DNA of 64,000 bases from Candidatus Altarchaeales archaeon WOR_SM1_86-2. Lineage in GTDB: Archaea; Altiarchaeota; Altiarchaeia; IMC4; MCBC01. The notes beneath the pieces are model-generated. The model saw only the letters and a list, made by a program, of their open reading frames with translations. It was not told the DNA's origin and searched no databases. Each line of letters opens with the position of its first letter. Positions within the stretch are counted from its first letter, which is position 1. The translations under genes were made by a program, and so were the position numbers. The stretch is from positions 16,877-80,876 of the forward strand of contig MCBC01000067.1 of NCBI GenBank assembly GCA_001723855.1, read 5' to 3'. Of the stretch, positions 53,878-62,839 are shown in pieces.

Positions 53878-54711
53878 ATGATAAACAAACTTGTTGATCT
53901 TATAAAAGAGACCGTTACAACGATTCCTGAAGATGTTGAAAACGCTCTCAGGAGATCTTACGAAAGTGAAACAAACGAGATCGCAAGATTTCAACTCAAG
54001 AATATCCTGGATAATATCGAGGTTGCTCGCAAGGAGAAAATTCCGCTGTGCCAGGATACAGGACTGCCCATTTTTTATGTCAGATTTTCCGATATCGATG
54101 ATTTTAAAATAAACGGGATAGAACAAAATATAAGAGAGGCGGTAAAGATCGCGACAGATGAATCCTTTCTCCGCCCCAATGTCGTTGACCCCGTAAAGAG
54201 AGAGAATAACGGAAATCTGGGAAAAGGGGTGCCGATCATTCATTATGAATTTGTCGATGGGCTGAAAAATAAAACGGAGATAATCTTCCTGCCTAAAGGC
54301 TCCGGTTCCGAAAACATGTCAAAGTTAGCAATGCTTAAGCCATCCGATGGGATTGAAGGCATTAAAAAATTTGTTATAGAAACCGTAAAAGATGCGGGCG
54401 GAAAACCATGCCCTCCAACGATCCTCGGAGTAGGGATCGGGGGAAGTTTTGACTCTGCCCCGCAATTGGCAAAAAACGCTTTGTTACGCCCGATTAACGT
54501 GAGAAACCCTGATCCTGGGATCGCAGAACTGGAAGAAGAATTAAAGGAGACTGTTAATGAACTTAACATAGGGCCCATGGGGCTTGGGGGCAGAACCACA
54601 ACTTTGGGTGTGAACATAGAGGCTGCCGATACCCACACTGCAATGCTTCCCGCGGCAGTTAACATACAGTGCTGGGCTGCCCGGAGGGGAAGATTGGTCA
54701 TTGATCTCTAA
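53878..54711 (+). CDS. Fumarate hydratase class I alpha subunit
   Basis: 277 residues of the N-terminal (catalytic) half of class I fumarase / tartrate dehydratase. EKIPLCQDTGLPIFYVRF gives the first Fe-S Cys, FLPKGSGSENMSKLAMLKPS and GGKPCPPTILGVGIGGSFD the second, and NIQCWAARRGRLVIDL ends the domain with the third. The beta subunit is not adjacent. Converts fumarate to malate. Its 3' end overlaps the convergent CooC-like gene by 4 bp. Confidence 0.92.
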   Translation: MINKLVDLIKETVTTIPEDVENALRRSYESETNEIARFQLKNILDNIEVARKEKIPLCQDTGLPIFYVRFSDIDDFKINGIEQNIREAVKIATDESFLRPNVVDPVKRENNGNLGKGVPIIHYEFVDGLKNKTEIIFLPKGSGSENMSKLAMLKPSDGIEGIKKFVIETVKDAGGKPCPPTILGVGIGGSFDSAPQLAKNALLRPINVRNPDPGIAELEEELKETVNELNIGPMGLGGRTTTLGVNIEAADTHTAMLPAAVNIQCWAARRGRLVIDL

Positions 54712-55454
54712 ATTATCTTATCGATCATCTCACCTGCGGCGGCATAAGCCCCCGACTCCTCGGGCAGATCAAACAAAGCTTTCCCCTCCAGATCATATCT
54801 CCTTACATAGCCGTCCTCAGGTATCTCCCCGATAATTTCCAGGTTAACGGAATCCGCCATCTTTTTCATAGCACCTCTGTCCTCCTTCCTGACCCTGTTC
54901 AAAATCAGATATACCTGCTCAAACCCGATCCCGACTTCCCCGGCAAGGTCTTTTATCCTTGACGCGGTTTCAAAACCCTTCCTTGATGCGTCGGTTACAA
55001 CCAGCATAACATCAACATTCTGTGTCGTGCGTCTTGAAAGATGCTCCAGACCCGCTTCCGTATCTATAACAACATAATCATAGGATTTTGCGGCATTATC
55101 GATTATCTCCCTTAGCATGTGATTCACGGCACAATAGCATCCCGGACCTTCTGGCCTGCCCATAACCAGCAAATCAAAATCTCCCGCTTCAACGGTAATT
55201 TCAAACACCTTTGAGTCCAGGTACTTCATTTTTTCAACCCCTGGCGGTAAGGTTACATTTAACAAGCCCTCCCTTATGTCCCCGACGGTTTTATCAAACC
55301 CCGCCCCCAGGGCAGATGCCAGATTTTCATCAGGGTCCGCGTCTATTGCCAGTATATTCCTTACGCCGGCATTCACCATATGCCTGATCAACAGCGCTGA
55401 AACTAAAGTTTTTCCCACACCGCCTTTACCGGAGACAGCAATTACTTTTGTCAT
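54708..55454 (-). CDS. CooC-like P-loop ATPase (CO dehydrogenase maturation type)
   Basis: 248 residues of the MinD/CooC family: VIAVSGKGGVGKTLVSALLI deviant Walker A, LAIDADPDENLASALG, LLVMGRPEGPGCYCAVNHML with the metal-binding CxC, and YDYVVIDTEAGLEHLSRRTT. CooC puts nickel into CO dehydrogenase. No CODH gene is in the window, so the client lies elsewhere. Divergent from hmgA across 54 bp. Confidence 0.9.
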   Translation of the reverse strand: MTKVIAVSGKGGVGKTLVSALLIRHMVNAGVRNILAIDADPDENLASALGAGFDKTVGDIREGLLNVTLPPGVEKMKYLDSKVFEITVEAGDFDLLVMGRPEGPGCYCAVNHMLREIIDNAAKSYDYVVIDTEAGLEHLSRRTTQNVDVMLVVTDASRKGFETASRIKDLAGEVGIGFEQVYLILNRVRKEDRGAMKKMADSVNLEIIGEIPEDGYVRRYDLEGKALFDLPEESGAYAAAGEMIDKII

Positions 55455-55508
55455 TTTATTCCGACACGGTTTTCTTTTTTAAAATTAAATATTTAGAATA
55501 AAGAAGAA

Positions 55509-56774
55509 ATGACAAAAAAAGCGAAGTCCTCAAGAATTTCGGGTTTTTATAAACTTCCCTTAAGGGAGCGGCTGGAAGCGGTGGCTGAATTCGCAGGCCT
55601 GAATGAAGATGAGACAGCAACCCTAAAGAGGGAGGGCTCTCTTGAATTTGCCTCCGCGGAGAGAATGATCGAGAATGTTATCGGCACGATGCCCCTGCCC
55701 CTGGGTATCGGGATCAATTTTTTGATAAACGGTAAAGACTATCTTATCCCGATGGTGATTGAAGAGCCGTCGGTTGTTGCGGCGGCATCCAATGCCGCGA
55801 GAATATCCCGCGTTAAGGGAGGCTTTCAAGCAGGCAGTGACGAGCCGATTATGATAGGGCAGATTCAACTGGTGGATGCGGAGCCATATGCCGCGAAGGA
55901 GATTATCCTTGCAAATAAGCAAAAAATACTTGAGATCGCAAATGAAATGGACCCGATACTTGTAGGAATGGGCGGGGGAGCAAAGGATATCGATGTCAGA
56001 ATTTTAGAGGACGCATCAATGGTTATTGTTCATCTTCTGGTGAACTGCAAGGATGCCATGGGTGCAAATGTTGTCAATACGATGGCAGAAGGTGCGGCAC
56101 CGTTTATTGAAGAATTAACGGGGGGAAGAGTCCATCTGCGGATTGTTTCAAATTTAGCCTCTTACAGGCTTGCAAGAGCAAAAGCCGTGTTTGATAAAGA
56201 AGCCCTCGGCGGGGATGATGTTGTTGACGGCATCCTTGAAGCTTATGCATTCGCCGCTTCTGATCCGTACAGGTGCGCCACGCATAATAAAGGCATAATG
56301 AACGGTATATCTGCCGTAACGCTTGCGACGGGAAATGATACCCGCGCAATAGAAGCCGGGGCGCATTCTTACGCTGCCGCAGGCGGCAAATACAAGCCCC
56401 TGACAACCTATGAAAAAAATGAAGACTGCGATCTGGTTGGAAGGATAGAACTGCCCCTGGCGGTGGGTATTATAGGGGGCGCAACATCCACTCACCCCGT
56501 TGCAAAAATAAATTTGAAGATCCTGGGGGTAAAAACAGCCCGGGAGCTGGCTGAAGTTATGGCTTCCGCGGGCTTGGCGCAAAATCTCGCGGCTCTTCGT
56601 GCTTTATCCTCCGAGGGGATCCAGAGGGGGCATATGGAGCTGCACGCGAGAAACATAGCGATAATGGCGGGCGCGAAAGACGATCTCATAGAAAAGGTTG
56701 TTGAGCGGATGGTTAAGGAAAAGAAAATCAGACTGGACAGGGCTAAAGAAATCCTGGAGGGGATGGAGGTTTAG
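55509..56774 (+). CDS. Class II hydroxymethylglutaryl-CoA reductase
   Basis: 421 residues. GFYKLPLRERLEAVAEFAGL, VIEEPSVVAAASNAARISR (catalytic Glu), NCKDAMGANVVNTMAEGAAP, LATGNDTRAIEAGAHSYAA and GHMELHARNIAIMAG (catalytic His) identify the class II enzyme, first known from Pseudomonas mevalonii and present in Archaeoglobus, unlike the class I enzyme of most archaea. It makes mevalonate for isoprenoid lipids. Probably acquired from bacteria in the lineage's past (family knowledge). Confidence 0.94.
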   Translation: MTKKAKSSRISGFYKLPLRERLEAVAEFAGLNEDETATLKREGSLEFASAERMIENVIGTMPLPLGIGINFLINGKDYLIPMVIEEPSVVAAASNAARISRVKGGFQAGSDEPIMIGQIQLVDAEPYAAKEIILANKQKILEIANEMDPILVGMGGGAKDIDVRILEDASMVIVHLLVNCKDAMGANVVNTMAEGAAPFIEELTGGRVHLRIVSNLASYRLARAKAVFDKEALGGDDVVDGILEAYAFAASDPYRCATHNKGIMNGISAVTLATGNDTRAIEAGAHSYAAAGGKYKPLTTYEKNEDCDLVGRIELPLAVGIIGGATSTHPVAKINLKILGVKTARELAEVMASAGLAQNLAALRALSSEGIQRGHMELHARNIAIMAGAKDDLIEKVVERMVKEKKIRLDRAKEILEGMEV

Positions 56775-56816
56775 GTAAAACACATCTATTCCCCTAATTT
56801 TAATTTTATATTTGCA

Positions 56817-57626
56817 ATGAAGAACAAAAAATATTTATCTCCCGGAGAGGTTTCAGGGCTGGAAAACCCTTACTTTGATTTGCAGGCTGAGATGGGCAGC
56901 ACAAAACATATGGGGGGCTTAAAAGCCACAAAAGAGTTGATTGAGTTATGTCGCATAGGTAAGGATAAATATGTATTGGATGTCGGCTGCGGCGTTGGAA
57001 AAACTGCCTGCTACATTGCAAAAAATTACGGCTGCAGAGTGGTTGGTATGGACATTTCCGAGAGGATGATCGACCGGGCAAAAGAGAGGGCTAAAAGAGA
57101 GGGTTTGGAGGACAGAGTTGAATTTAGGGCAGCAGACGCGCAAAACCTTCCTTTTGAGGATGATACGTTCGATGCCGTCATCAGCGAGTCTGTAACGGCA
57201 TTTCCGGAAGATAAACGAAAAGCATTAAGCGAATATGTGAGGGTAACAAAAAAGGGAGGGTACGTCGGGCTTAATGAGACAGCCTGGCTAAAGAAGCCTT
57301 CAAAAGAACTGGTGGAGTATCTGTTTCGCAGTGCTGGCGGCGTTAAACCGGAAACACCCGAAGTCTGGAAAGAATTGCTGGAAGGCGCAGGACTGAGAGA
57401 TATCGTGGTGAGAACCTGTAAAGTCAAAGCCCTGAGCCAGGCCGTCAATGAAATCAGGATGGCAGGTTTTACAGAAATTTTTAAGGCATGGTACAGGCTT
57501 TTACACCTGTATATCAAAAGTTCGGCTCACAGAAAGGCAATAAATGAAATGATGAAAGACGCACGTACCGCACCCAAGAACATGTTTGAATACTATGGTT
57601 ATGGGATTTACGTCGGCAGGAAATAA
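56817..57626 (+). CDS. Class I SAM-dependent methyltransferase
   Basis: 269 residues. VLDVGCGVGKTACYIAKNYG (SAM motif I), VVGMDISERMIDRAKERAKR (acidic loop), EFRAADAQNLPFEDDTFDAV and VTKKGGYVGLNETAWLKKP follow the UbiE/COQ5-like fold. Substrate not predictable; a small molecule or lipid is likely. Forty-two bp after hmgA on the same strand. Confidence 0.85.
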   Translation: MKNKKYLSPGEVSGLENPYFDLQAEMGSTKHMGGLKATKELIELCRIGKDKYVLDVGCGVGKTACYIAKNYGCRVVGMDISERMIDRAKERAKREGLEDRVEFRAADAQNLPFEDDTFDAVISESVTAFPEDKRKALSEYVRVTKKGGYVGLNETAWLKKPSKELVEYLFRSAGGVKPETPEVWKELLEGAGLRDIVVRTCKVKALSQAVNEIRMAGFTEIFKAWYRLLHLYIKSSAHRKAINEMMKDARTAPKNMFEYYGYGIYVGRK

Positions 57627-57914
57627 TCTTGAGGAGAGCGAGCACTTCATATAACATAAAAAGGGTGAGGCTTCCCCCGAACCCCTCCTTGACTAATTCT
57701 CATCTTGCTGTAGTGCAGTCATTTCTTTAAAAAGAAAATAAATTAGAACGAACTTATTAAAAAAGGTTAAGTTCCGGTATGAATGATGGGGTAGATTTGT
57801 ATTTATCAAATCAATTCATGTCTATTTTTGATGTATGAGCAGGGGGTTCCATTTTCTGGAACACTCGTTCCGCGTTCGATTCTTATGTTGTTCCTCCCCG
57901 GTATTTAACAAGAA
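57627..57914. other. Intergenic DNA before the exported-protein cluster
   Basis: No gene seen. It contains a GC-rich imperfect inverted repeat (gaggcttcccc...cccctcc) near 57669-57690 after the methyltransferase gene and a short hairpin (ttcc-atttt-ctggaa) near 57847-57862. Confidence 0.3.
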
Positions 57915-58172
57915 ATGAAAACAACAAGGAAGATGGCGTGTATCGGGATTTTGATCCTGATATTGGGCTGCGGGATTTCCACGGCGGATGCTGAGCTGCT
58001 AATTGTGGTGCCAATATTGGCTGATGTTACAGATGCGGAAGTAGGGGGTTCCACGCTGACTGGTGTGATGATTGATGTTGACTCATATGCTCAGCTAAGT
58101 GCTTCAGATCCTTGTGAGGGCACGACACTGACTGGTAAGATGATTGATGTTGACTCATATGCTCAGCTCTAA
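57915..58172 (+). CDS. Small exported protein with a duplicated 16-residue unit
   Basis: 85 residues. Signal peptide (MACIGILILILGCGISTADA), a short mature part, and a unit read twice: STLTGVMIDVDSYAQL and TTLTGKMIDVDSYAQL, the second ending the protein. The DNA repeat is nearly exact (about 40 bp), so the duplication is recent. The C-terminus is therefore one complete unit. Function unknown. The stop overlaps the next start (TAATG), so the two genes are coupled. Confidence 0.65.
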   Translation: MKTTRKMACIGILILILGCGISTADAELLIVVPILADVTDAEVGGSTLTGVMIDVDSYAQLSASDPCEGTTLTGKMIDVDSYAQL

Positions 58173-58519
58173 TGAAAATGAAAAAAATCCACAAAATTCT
58201 GGTGGGGGAAAATGAAGATATCGGGAATGTAAAAGAAAGGTTAAGGGGAGAGAAAGTGGTGTTGGAATCAGGGAGTTTCTTTCGCAACCAAAGAACATTC
58301 CATATAACACAGATATTATGCACTAAACACGGATGGAAGTTTGAAAAAGCAAAGTTTTATAAGGGAAAGAGATTCAAGGTGATCTTATCAAAATCAGGAT
58401 CCGAAGAGGCGAAAGCCGAGGTTTCAAAAAATGCGGAGCCGGAATTGCCCGTAATGGAGGTGGCGAAGATGCGAGGGCAAGCACCGAAAGGGGGTGCTGT
58501 ACAAGTTCCCGTAAAATAA
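58172..58519 (+). CDS. Small basic uncharacterised protein
   Basis: 115 residues, Lys-rich, no signal peptide: GNVKERLRGEKVVLESGSFF, NQRTFHITQILCTKHGWKFE and RFKVILSKSGSEEAKAEV. Cytoplasmic, possibly nucleic-acid binding by charge only. Translationally coupled to the small repeat protein upstream and 15 bp before the next exported protein, so part of a three-gene operon. Family not recognised. Confidence 0.55.
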   Translation: MKMKKIHKILVGENEDIGNVKERLRGEKVVLESGSFFRNQRTFHITQILCTKHGWKFEKAKFYKGKRFKVILSKSGSEEAKAEVSKNAEPELPVMEVAKMRGQAPKGGAVQVPVK

Positions 58520-58534
58520 ACGGAGGTAAGAAAG

Positions 58535-59020
58535 ATGAAAAAGAAAGTTATGGTTGGAATCGCTTTAGTATTGCTGGTCGCAGCGAGTGGATTAGTGGTT
58601 ACTTCAACGACAGCGGATACGAGAGGAGTTGTTCCAGCAGATATAGCCGCACAAGCAGAAGTAAAGCCATTGACAGGGTGCTTTATTTATGCGGAAGTTT
58701 ATCTCTATGGGTATGCAAACGCAAAAGCTGACAGTGCCCATCTAAGCCCAAAATATTCAAGCGACTGGGATGCGGATCGTTGTTGGCTGAAGCTGGAGGG
58801 ACCGCATGACATTGTTCACCAGTATGAAGTAAGATGCTGGGGGAGCGGCTCTGAACGTGCTTATGCAAGAGCAAGATGGAACATTCTATATGCTGATGCG
58901 GATGCAAACACATGGTGTACATGTAAGCTGTATAATATTCCAACAAAAGAGCCCATAGAGATGGCTGACTTGCCAAAAGGTGTAAAAGTAACATCTTCTG
59001 ATACTGCCCTCGCAGAATAG
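58535..59020 (+). CDS. Exported cysteine-containing protein
   Basis: 161 residues. Signal peptide (VMVGIALVLLVAASGLVVTS), preceded by gaggtaag, a good Shine-Dalgarno sequence. The mature part has five Cys (GCFIY, RCWLK, RCWGS, WCTCKL), suggesting disulfides outside the cell, where the CcdA-like proteins could help. After the stop the segment encoding GVKVTS is repeated, so the end of the gene was duplicated or extended. Unknown family. Confidence 0.65.
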   Translation: MKKKVMVGIALVLLVAASGLVVTSTTADTRGVVPADIAAQAEVKPLTGCFIYAEVYLYGYANAKADSAHLSPKYSSDWDADRCWLKLEGPHDIVHQYEVRCWGSGSERAYARARWNILYADADANTWCTCKLYNIPTKEPIEMADLPKGVKVTSSDTALAE

Positions 59021-59090
59021 AGAACTTAGCGGAGGGTGTAAAAGTAACATCTCTGAGCAAGAACAGGCGAAACGGTGATTAAAAGACAGG

Positions 59091-59107
59091 GAGGGACATG
59101 TTCCCTC
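59091..59107 (+). terminator. Hairpin plus T-run terminator
   Basis: gaggga-catgt-tccctc followed by ttttattttttttc. Resembles an intrinsic terminator closing the three-gene exported-protein operon; T-rich tracts are also FttA sites in archaea. Confidence 0.55.
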
Positions 59108-59148
59108 TCTTTTATTTTTTTTCAAACTCAAAAAATCAAAAAAACGAA

Positions 59149-59667
59149 ATGAAAATGAAAAAAATTTACTTGATTATTTTCCTTTTAATAGGAACGGGAA
59201 TTTGCATTTACGGCATCCAAGAAAAAGATTCGGGAGAATACGAAGAATACTCAACCCCGGATTTTTCCCTTTATTATCCAAAAAACTGGGATGTCCTTGA
59301 GTCAAACGATTCAATAATATTCGCAAATCCTGACGCAACATACGTTTCATTGAATATACAGGTTGTAGCGTCAAGAGAGAATGGCGGAACCTACGATTCA
59401 ATAGGTGATGCTGGAGATGATATCGAGAGAAAGTTAAACGAAGAAACGAAAAGTTATAAAAAAATATCTGAAAAATTAACGAAATTGGATGGTAAAGAAG
59501 CGATAGAGATTGAGTGCGAGTTTGATTACGGAATCAATTTTTCTCAAATCCAGATCATAACAAAGAATGAAAATTTTTATGTACTGACCTACACTTCCCT
59601 GAAAGAGAATTATGGGGAAAATTTGCGGCATTATGTTAAAGCAAGGGAAAGTCTCAGAATCAAATGA
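59149..59667 (+). CDS. Exported PsbP-like lipoprotein-type protein
   Basis: About 172 residues. Signal peptide (KKIYLIIFLLIGTGICIYGI), then a domain with STPDFSLYYPKNWDVLESND and GKEAIEIECEFDYGINFSQI, ending KARESLRIK, the pattern of PsbP-like/DUF1795 domains often exported in archaea. The ATG at 59149 is chosen because upstream codons read through the terminator hairpin. Role unknown. Confidence 0.65.
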   Translation: MKMKKIYLIIFLLIGTGICIYGIQEKDSGEYEEYSTPDFSLYYPKNWDVLESNDSIIFANPDATYVSLNIQVVASRENGGTYDSIGDAGDDIERKLNEETKSYKKISEKLTKLDGKEAIEIECEFDYGINFSQIQIITKNENFYVLTYTSLKENYGENLRHYVKARESLRIK

Positions 59668-59712
59668 CCTCTTATTTTTCAAATTACAATAAAATAAACA
59701 AAAAATTATGGG

Positions 59713-60750
59713 ATGAAGACCAAAGCAATTACAGCGCTTTTGGTGGGAATGGTGATCATCGCATTTGGATCAACAACCTTGTTCGGAGAGGGAATCACAG
59801 TACTGTCAAAGAACGCCAGCGTTGAATCCAATGATACCCCCACATCCACGTCAGAAACCCCGCCAGATACCTCTCCTCCCACACAAGAACAAGAACAAAC
59901 CATTGCTCCTGTTGAGGATGGATCAAGTGATAAGGAATCAGAGAGCCCCACGGATACCTCCATCCCCCCAACACAAGAAAAACCAATATCTGTGGGGATA
60001 AATGACACGGGGACAGGAACAGAAGAAGAAGCCCATGAAAGGGAAGCAACAGAGGGATTGGTAAGGATACCAAAACCAAATGGCACGGTATCTACTCCAC
60101 AAGAAATTATGGAAGATGTAGCGGATATTTGCGGCGAAAGAATGAATTTATCTGAGGATGCTCCTGCCTCGAGCACGAAAAGATTTATATCATACGATGA
60201 CATAGGGGGGACATGGCATGTAACAGCAATATCCGGATCTGGTGATGAATCAAAGAGATTGGATGTACTGGTGCCGGATAAAATAAAGGAATTGAGGAGG
60301 GTTGTACATATTGACCATATAAGTTTGCCGGATTATAGCGTCATGGCGGGGATACCAATGATAAACGAGTTCATAAAGAGGTATAAGAACCCGGGAATCG
60401 ATAGATGGCATAACAGCCGGGGGGAGTTAAGCGTACTTATGCACGATGATGAGTGGGAAAATGTAAAAACGGTTTTGATAGATATGGAAACAGGAAATGA
60501 GATAAAACCCGAAATTATAAACAGATCACAAGCGGTTAATATAGCAAAAAATGAAACAACTGTGAAAGAATTTTTAGAGAAACATCAGAAGTTTAATGAA
60601 AGTATGGTGTATGATGAAATAAATACTCAATGGAAGATCACATTCTATGATTCGGAAATTATCGTCAATGTCTTGATTGATGCGGAATCGGGAGATTTCA
60701 TTGACCTTAATGAGTTAAATTATAAGGATGTGAGGGGCAACTTTAGGTAA
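59713..60750 (+). CDS. Exported protein with Thr/Pro-rich linker and PepSY-like C-terminus
   Basis: 345 residues. Signal peptide, then a Thr/Ser/Pro/Glu-rich low-complexity segment (about residues 35-120) likely glycosylated or wall-spanning, a middle domain, and a C-terminal PepSY-like part (SQAVNIAKNETTVKEFLEKH; TQWKITFYDSEIIVNVLIDA then ESGDFIDL). PepSY domains are thought to inhibit or bind peptidases (family knowledge). Thirty-two bp before the membrane regulator gene, so probably co-expressed. Confidence 0.65.
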   Translation: MKTKAITALLVGMVIIAFGSTTLFGEGITVLSKNASVESNDTPTSTSETPPDTSPPTQEQEQTIAPVEDGSSDKESESPTDTSIPPTQEKPISVGINDTGTGTEEEAHEREATEGLVRIPKPNGTVSTPQEIMEDVADICGERMNLSEDAPASSTKRFISYDDIGGTWHVTAISGSGDESKRLDVLVPDKIKELRRVVHIDHISLPDYSVMAGIPMINEFIKRYKNPGIDRWHNSRGELSVLMHDDEWENVKTVLIDMETGNEIKPEIINRSQAVNIAKNETTVKEFLEKHQKFNESMVYDEINTQWKITFYDSEIIVNVLIDAESGDFIDLNELNYKDVRGNFR

Positions 60751-60782
60751 AAAAGTTTTTAGAAAAAAGTTTTATCAAAAAA

Positions 60783-61820
60783 ATGTGTTGGAAAAGGGTA
60801 GCGTTAATAGCCTTGGTCATGGAGTTAATGTTGGGTGTTAGTGTTACCCCCGCCCAGATGGTTACGTTACAAAAATGCGAGTCCTATATCAGTGTTGAGG
60901 ATAATAAAGCATATGAAAAGTTAATCTTAACCTATATCGTGCCATACTCGGTCGATTCAAACGATACCGTAGGCATATGGTATAATGGTTCTATTGGAGT
61001 GCACAGCAATCCAACAAATATCGAAATTTTTGATTCAGAGAGGAATCTGACCTATGCGATAAAAAAGGATAATGGCAGTGATGAAACCCTCATCAATTAT
61101 AAATTCGGCTCAATGCTTATGGAGGGGGATAAATATACCGTAACCATAACATTTGACAGGAATCTGGAAAAGCCGGCGGACAACTATGCATATATTTTGG
61201 CGTATAGATGGAATAATACGCCTCTGCACTTAAATGTGCTTCTAAAGCTGTCCGGGGGGTATGAATATTATAATTCACTGAAACAGCCGGATGCGATATT
61301 TCCGGATGAAGACAACCTGGTTCTGCAGTGGGCCGATTACGCATCCAGCAGGTTTTTAACCAGGGTTACATTCGGTGAGCGTGAAATAGTTCCAATTGAA
61401 AGTAAAACCAATGAAACGGCGTATGACGGGAGCGGTGCTGTAGAACCTACTAATGATAATATAGAAGAACCAGAAAACGACGATTGGAAAAAATACGCGG
61501 TCATCCCCCTTATTCTTATCGTTATAATCTTATTTATTTTTATTCATTTAAGAATAAAAAAATCCAAACAAGAGAAAAAGAAGGAGATTCATGATTTCGC
61601 TGCCAAGAAGATAGAAAGCGCATTATCAGAGGCAGAGTTTGCGATCGTCAGCGAACTCAGGGCAGAGAATGATTTGACACAAGCGGAACTTTGCAGAAGA
61701 ACCCAGATACCGAAATCCACCATGTCGAGGACCCTGGATAAACTGGAGGACAAGGGGATTGTGAAGCGGATGGGTTACGGGATGAGCAACAGGGTGCGGC
61801 TTATGAAGTGGATGGTGTGA
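60783..61820 (+). CDS. Membrane-anchored regulator: exported sensor domain plus C-terminal HTH
   Basis: 345 residues. Signal peptide, extracytoplasmic beta-rich domain (about 25-235), one membrane helix (YAVIPLILIVIILFIFIHLR) and a cytoplasmic winged helix (AIVSELRAENDLTQAELCRR, IPKSTMSRTLDKLEDKGIVK). This one-component transmembrane design is common in methanogens and related archaea and should link an outside signal to transcription, perhaps of the exported proteins just upstream. Its last 49 bp region recurs at 62840-62888. Confidence 0.8.
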   Translation: MCWKRVALIALVMELMLGVSVTPAQMVTLQKCESYISVEDNKAYEKLILTYIVPYSVDSNDTVGIWYNGSIGVHSNPTNIEIFDSERNLTYAIKKDNGSDETLINYKFGSMLMEGDKYTVTITFDRNLEKPADNYAYILAYRWNNTPLHLNVLLKLSGGYEYYNSLKQPDAIFPDEDNLVLQWADYASSRFLTRVTFGEREIVPIESKTNETAYDGSGAVEPTNDNIEEPENDDWKKYAVIPLILIVIILFIFIHLRIKKSKQEKKKEIHDFAAKKIESALSEAEFAIVSELRAENDLTQAELCRRTQIPKSTMSRTLDKLEDKGIVKRMGYGMSNRVRLMKWMV

Positions 61821-61822
61821 TT
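61774..61822 (+). repeat. Direct repeat: 3' end of the membrane regulator gene, native copy
   Basis: Forty-nine bp matching 62840-62888 with about seven mismatches; both read YGMSNRVR in the same frame. Confidence 0.8.
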
Positions 61823-61855
61823 ATATTTATTATGTTTCTTTTCTATTATTTCAAT

Positions 61856-61981
61856 ATGTACTCGAAAATCTTGGATATTTCAAAGCGAAGGGGGATAGTA
61901 TATCCTTCGTTTGAGATTTATGATGACCTTCTAGGGAATGAATTAGATAATATACGGGTTTTGAAAAACATTCCAAAATGA
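61856..61981 (+). pseudogene. glyS: Displaced glyS 5' end leading into the HEPN-like gene
   Basis: The first 22 codons of glyS ([20 protein letters not shown]) at the site, 34 bp after the regulator gene, where glyS should start. It then runs 19 more codons into element DNA and stops with a TGA that overlaps the ATG of the HEPN-like gene (ATGA). The old glyS leader thus probably drives translation of the cargo by coupling. Confidence 0.85.
61889..61920 (+). repeat. Left attachment-site repeat (attL-like)
   Basis: Thirty-two bp identical to 63931-63962, covering glyS codons about 12-22. Homology extends 33 bp to the left with two silent differences and ends abruptly on the right. Confidence 0.88.
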
Positions 61982-62781
61982 CAGATAAAAAAGATTTTTT
62001 GATGGATATGAAGTTAATGTTTAATCACGGTAAGCATCACGCTTCACAGAAAACAAGATTTGATAGGAGATTGGCAATCCACCATATCCATTATGTTGTT
62101 GAGCAGATATTAAGAGAAAGAGCAAGTGACACTCACCCCGGTAGTAGCACTGAAAATTTGGGATTTAAAAAACTGATTAATAAGATAAATGCCAAAGGAA
62201 AAATACGTGACAGAAAGAGATTAGAAAAATTAAATGATGCTAGGAATGATGCACAACACCATAATATTGTTCTTGGTCAAGAGGATACAGAATTTTTTGT
62301 AAAAATAGTTGAAGACTTTTTAAGAGGATCATACAATAAATATTTTGGTGAGGATTTCGATAAACTCAATTTAGTTAGTTTCATTTCTGATTACAATATT
62401 AGATACCGCCTTGAGCAAGCTCAAAAATTCTTAGATCAGAATAAGCAAGACAAGGCTTTAGAAAGAATGTATATGGCATTGGGAAATTTCAGAACAAAGA
62501 TATTCAATTTCTTCAGACTTAGAGAATTAAATCAAATAATCGGCTTTGGCAATGTCAAACTTGGAGATGCAATTGCCCATAATGATCTCAAGCTATTATT
62601 TTTTAGAGATCGTCTCGCTATAGAAAAACTCAATAGAATGCAATATATAAAAATCGAGGAAAGAGAAGGTGAGACTTATTTTGAATGGCAATACAATTTT
62701 AGTGGTATTTATGATGCAAAAAAAGAGTTCGATGAGATTTTAAACATAATTTTGACTCACCAAGATCAGTTTCAATTTTAA
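61978..62781 (+). CDS. HEPN-like protein carried by the glyS element
   Basis: 267 helical residues. KLNDARNDAQHHNIVLGQED contains RNDAQH, fitting the RX4-6H ribonuclease motif of HEPN domains; an N-terminal helix pair (RRLAIHHIHYVVEQILRERA) supports the fold. The C-terminal half (about 135-267) is unassigned. Between displaced and intact glyS 5' ends, it is the cargo of the integrase element; a toxin or defence role is inferred from HEPN membership only. Confidence 0.6.
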   Translation: MTDKKDFLMDMKLMFNHGKHHASQKTRFDRRLAIHHIHYVVEQILRERASDTHPGSSTENLGFKKLINKINAKGKIRDRKRLEKLNDARNDAQHHNIVLGQEDTEFFVKIVEDFLRGSYNKYFGEDFDKLNLVSFISDYNIRYRLEQAQKFLDQNKQDKALERMYMALGNFRTKIFNFFRLRELNQIIGFGNVKLGDAIAHNDLKLLFFRDRLAIEKLNRMQYIKIEEREGETYFEWQYNFSGIYDAKKEFDEILNIILTHQDQFQF

Positions 62782-62839
62782 CTAAAAGATCATAAAAATG
62801 CAACTTGAACCCACAACTTTATGGGTTTTACAAAGCAGA

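Noticed and set aside
61856..61981. Independent small gene of 41 codons
   Set aside because: Its first 22 codons are a displaced copy of glyS; it is better explained as an attachment-site remnant.
62402..62440. Palindrome ttgagc-aa-gctcaa in the HEPN-like gene as a counterpart of the DUF1016 palindromes
   Set aside because: Six base pairs with a 2-nt loop is within chance for DNA of this length.
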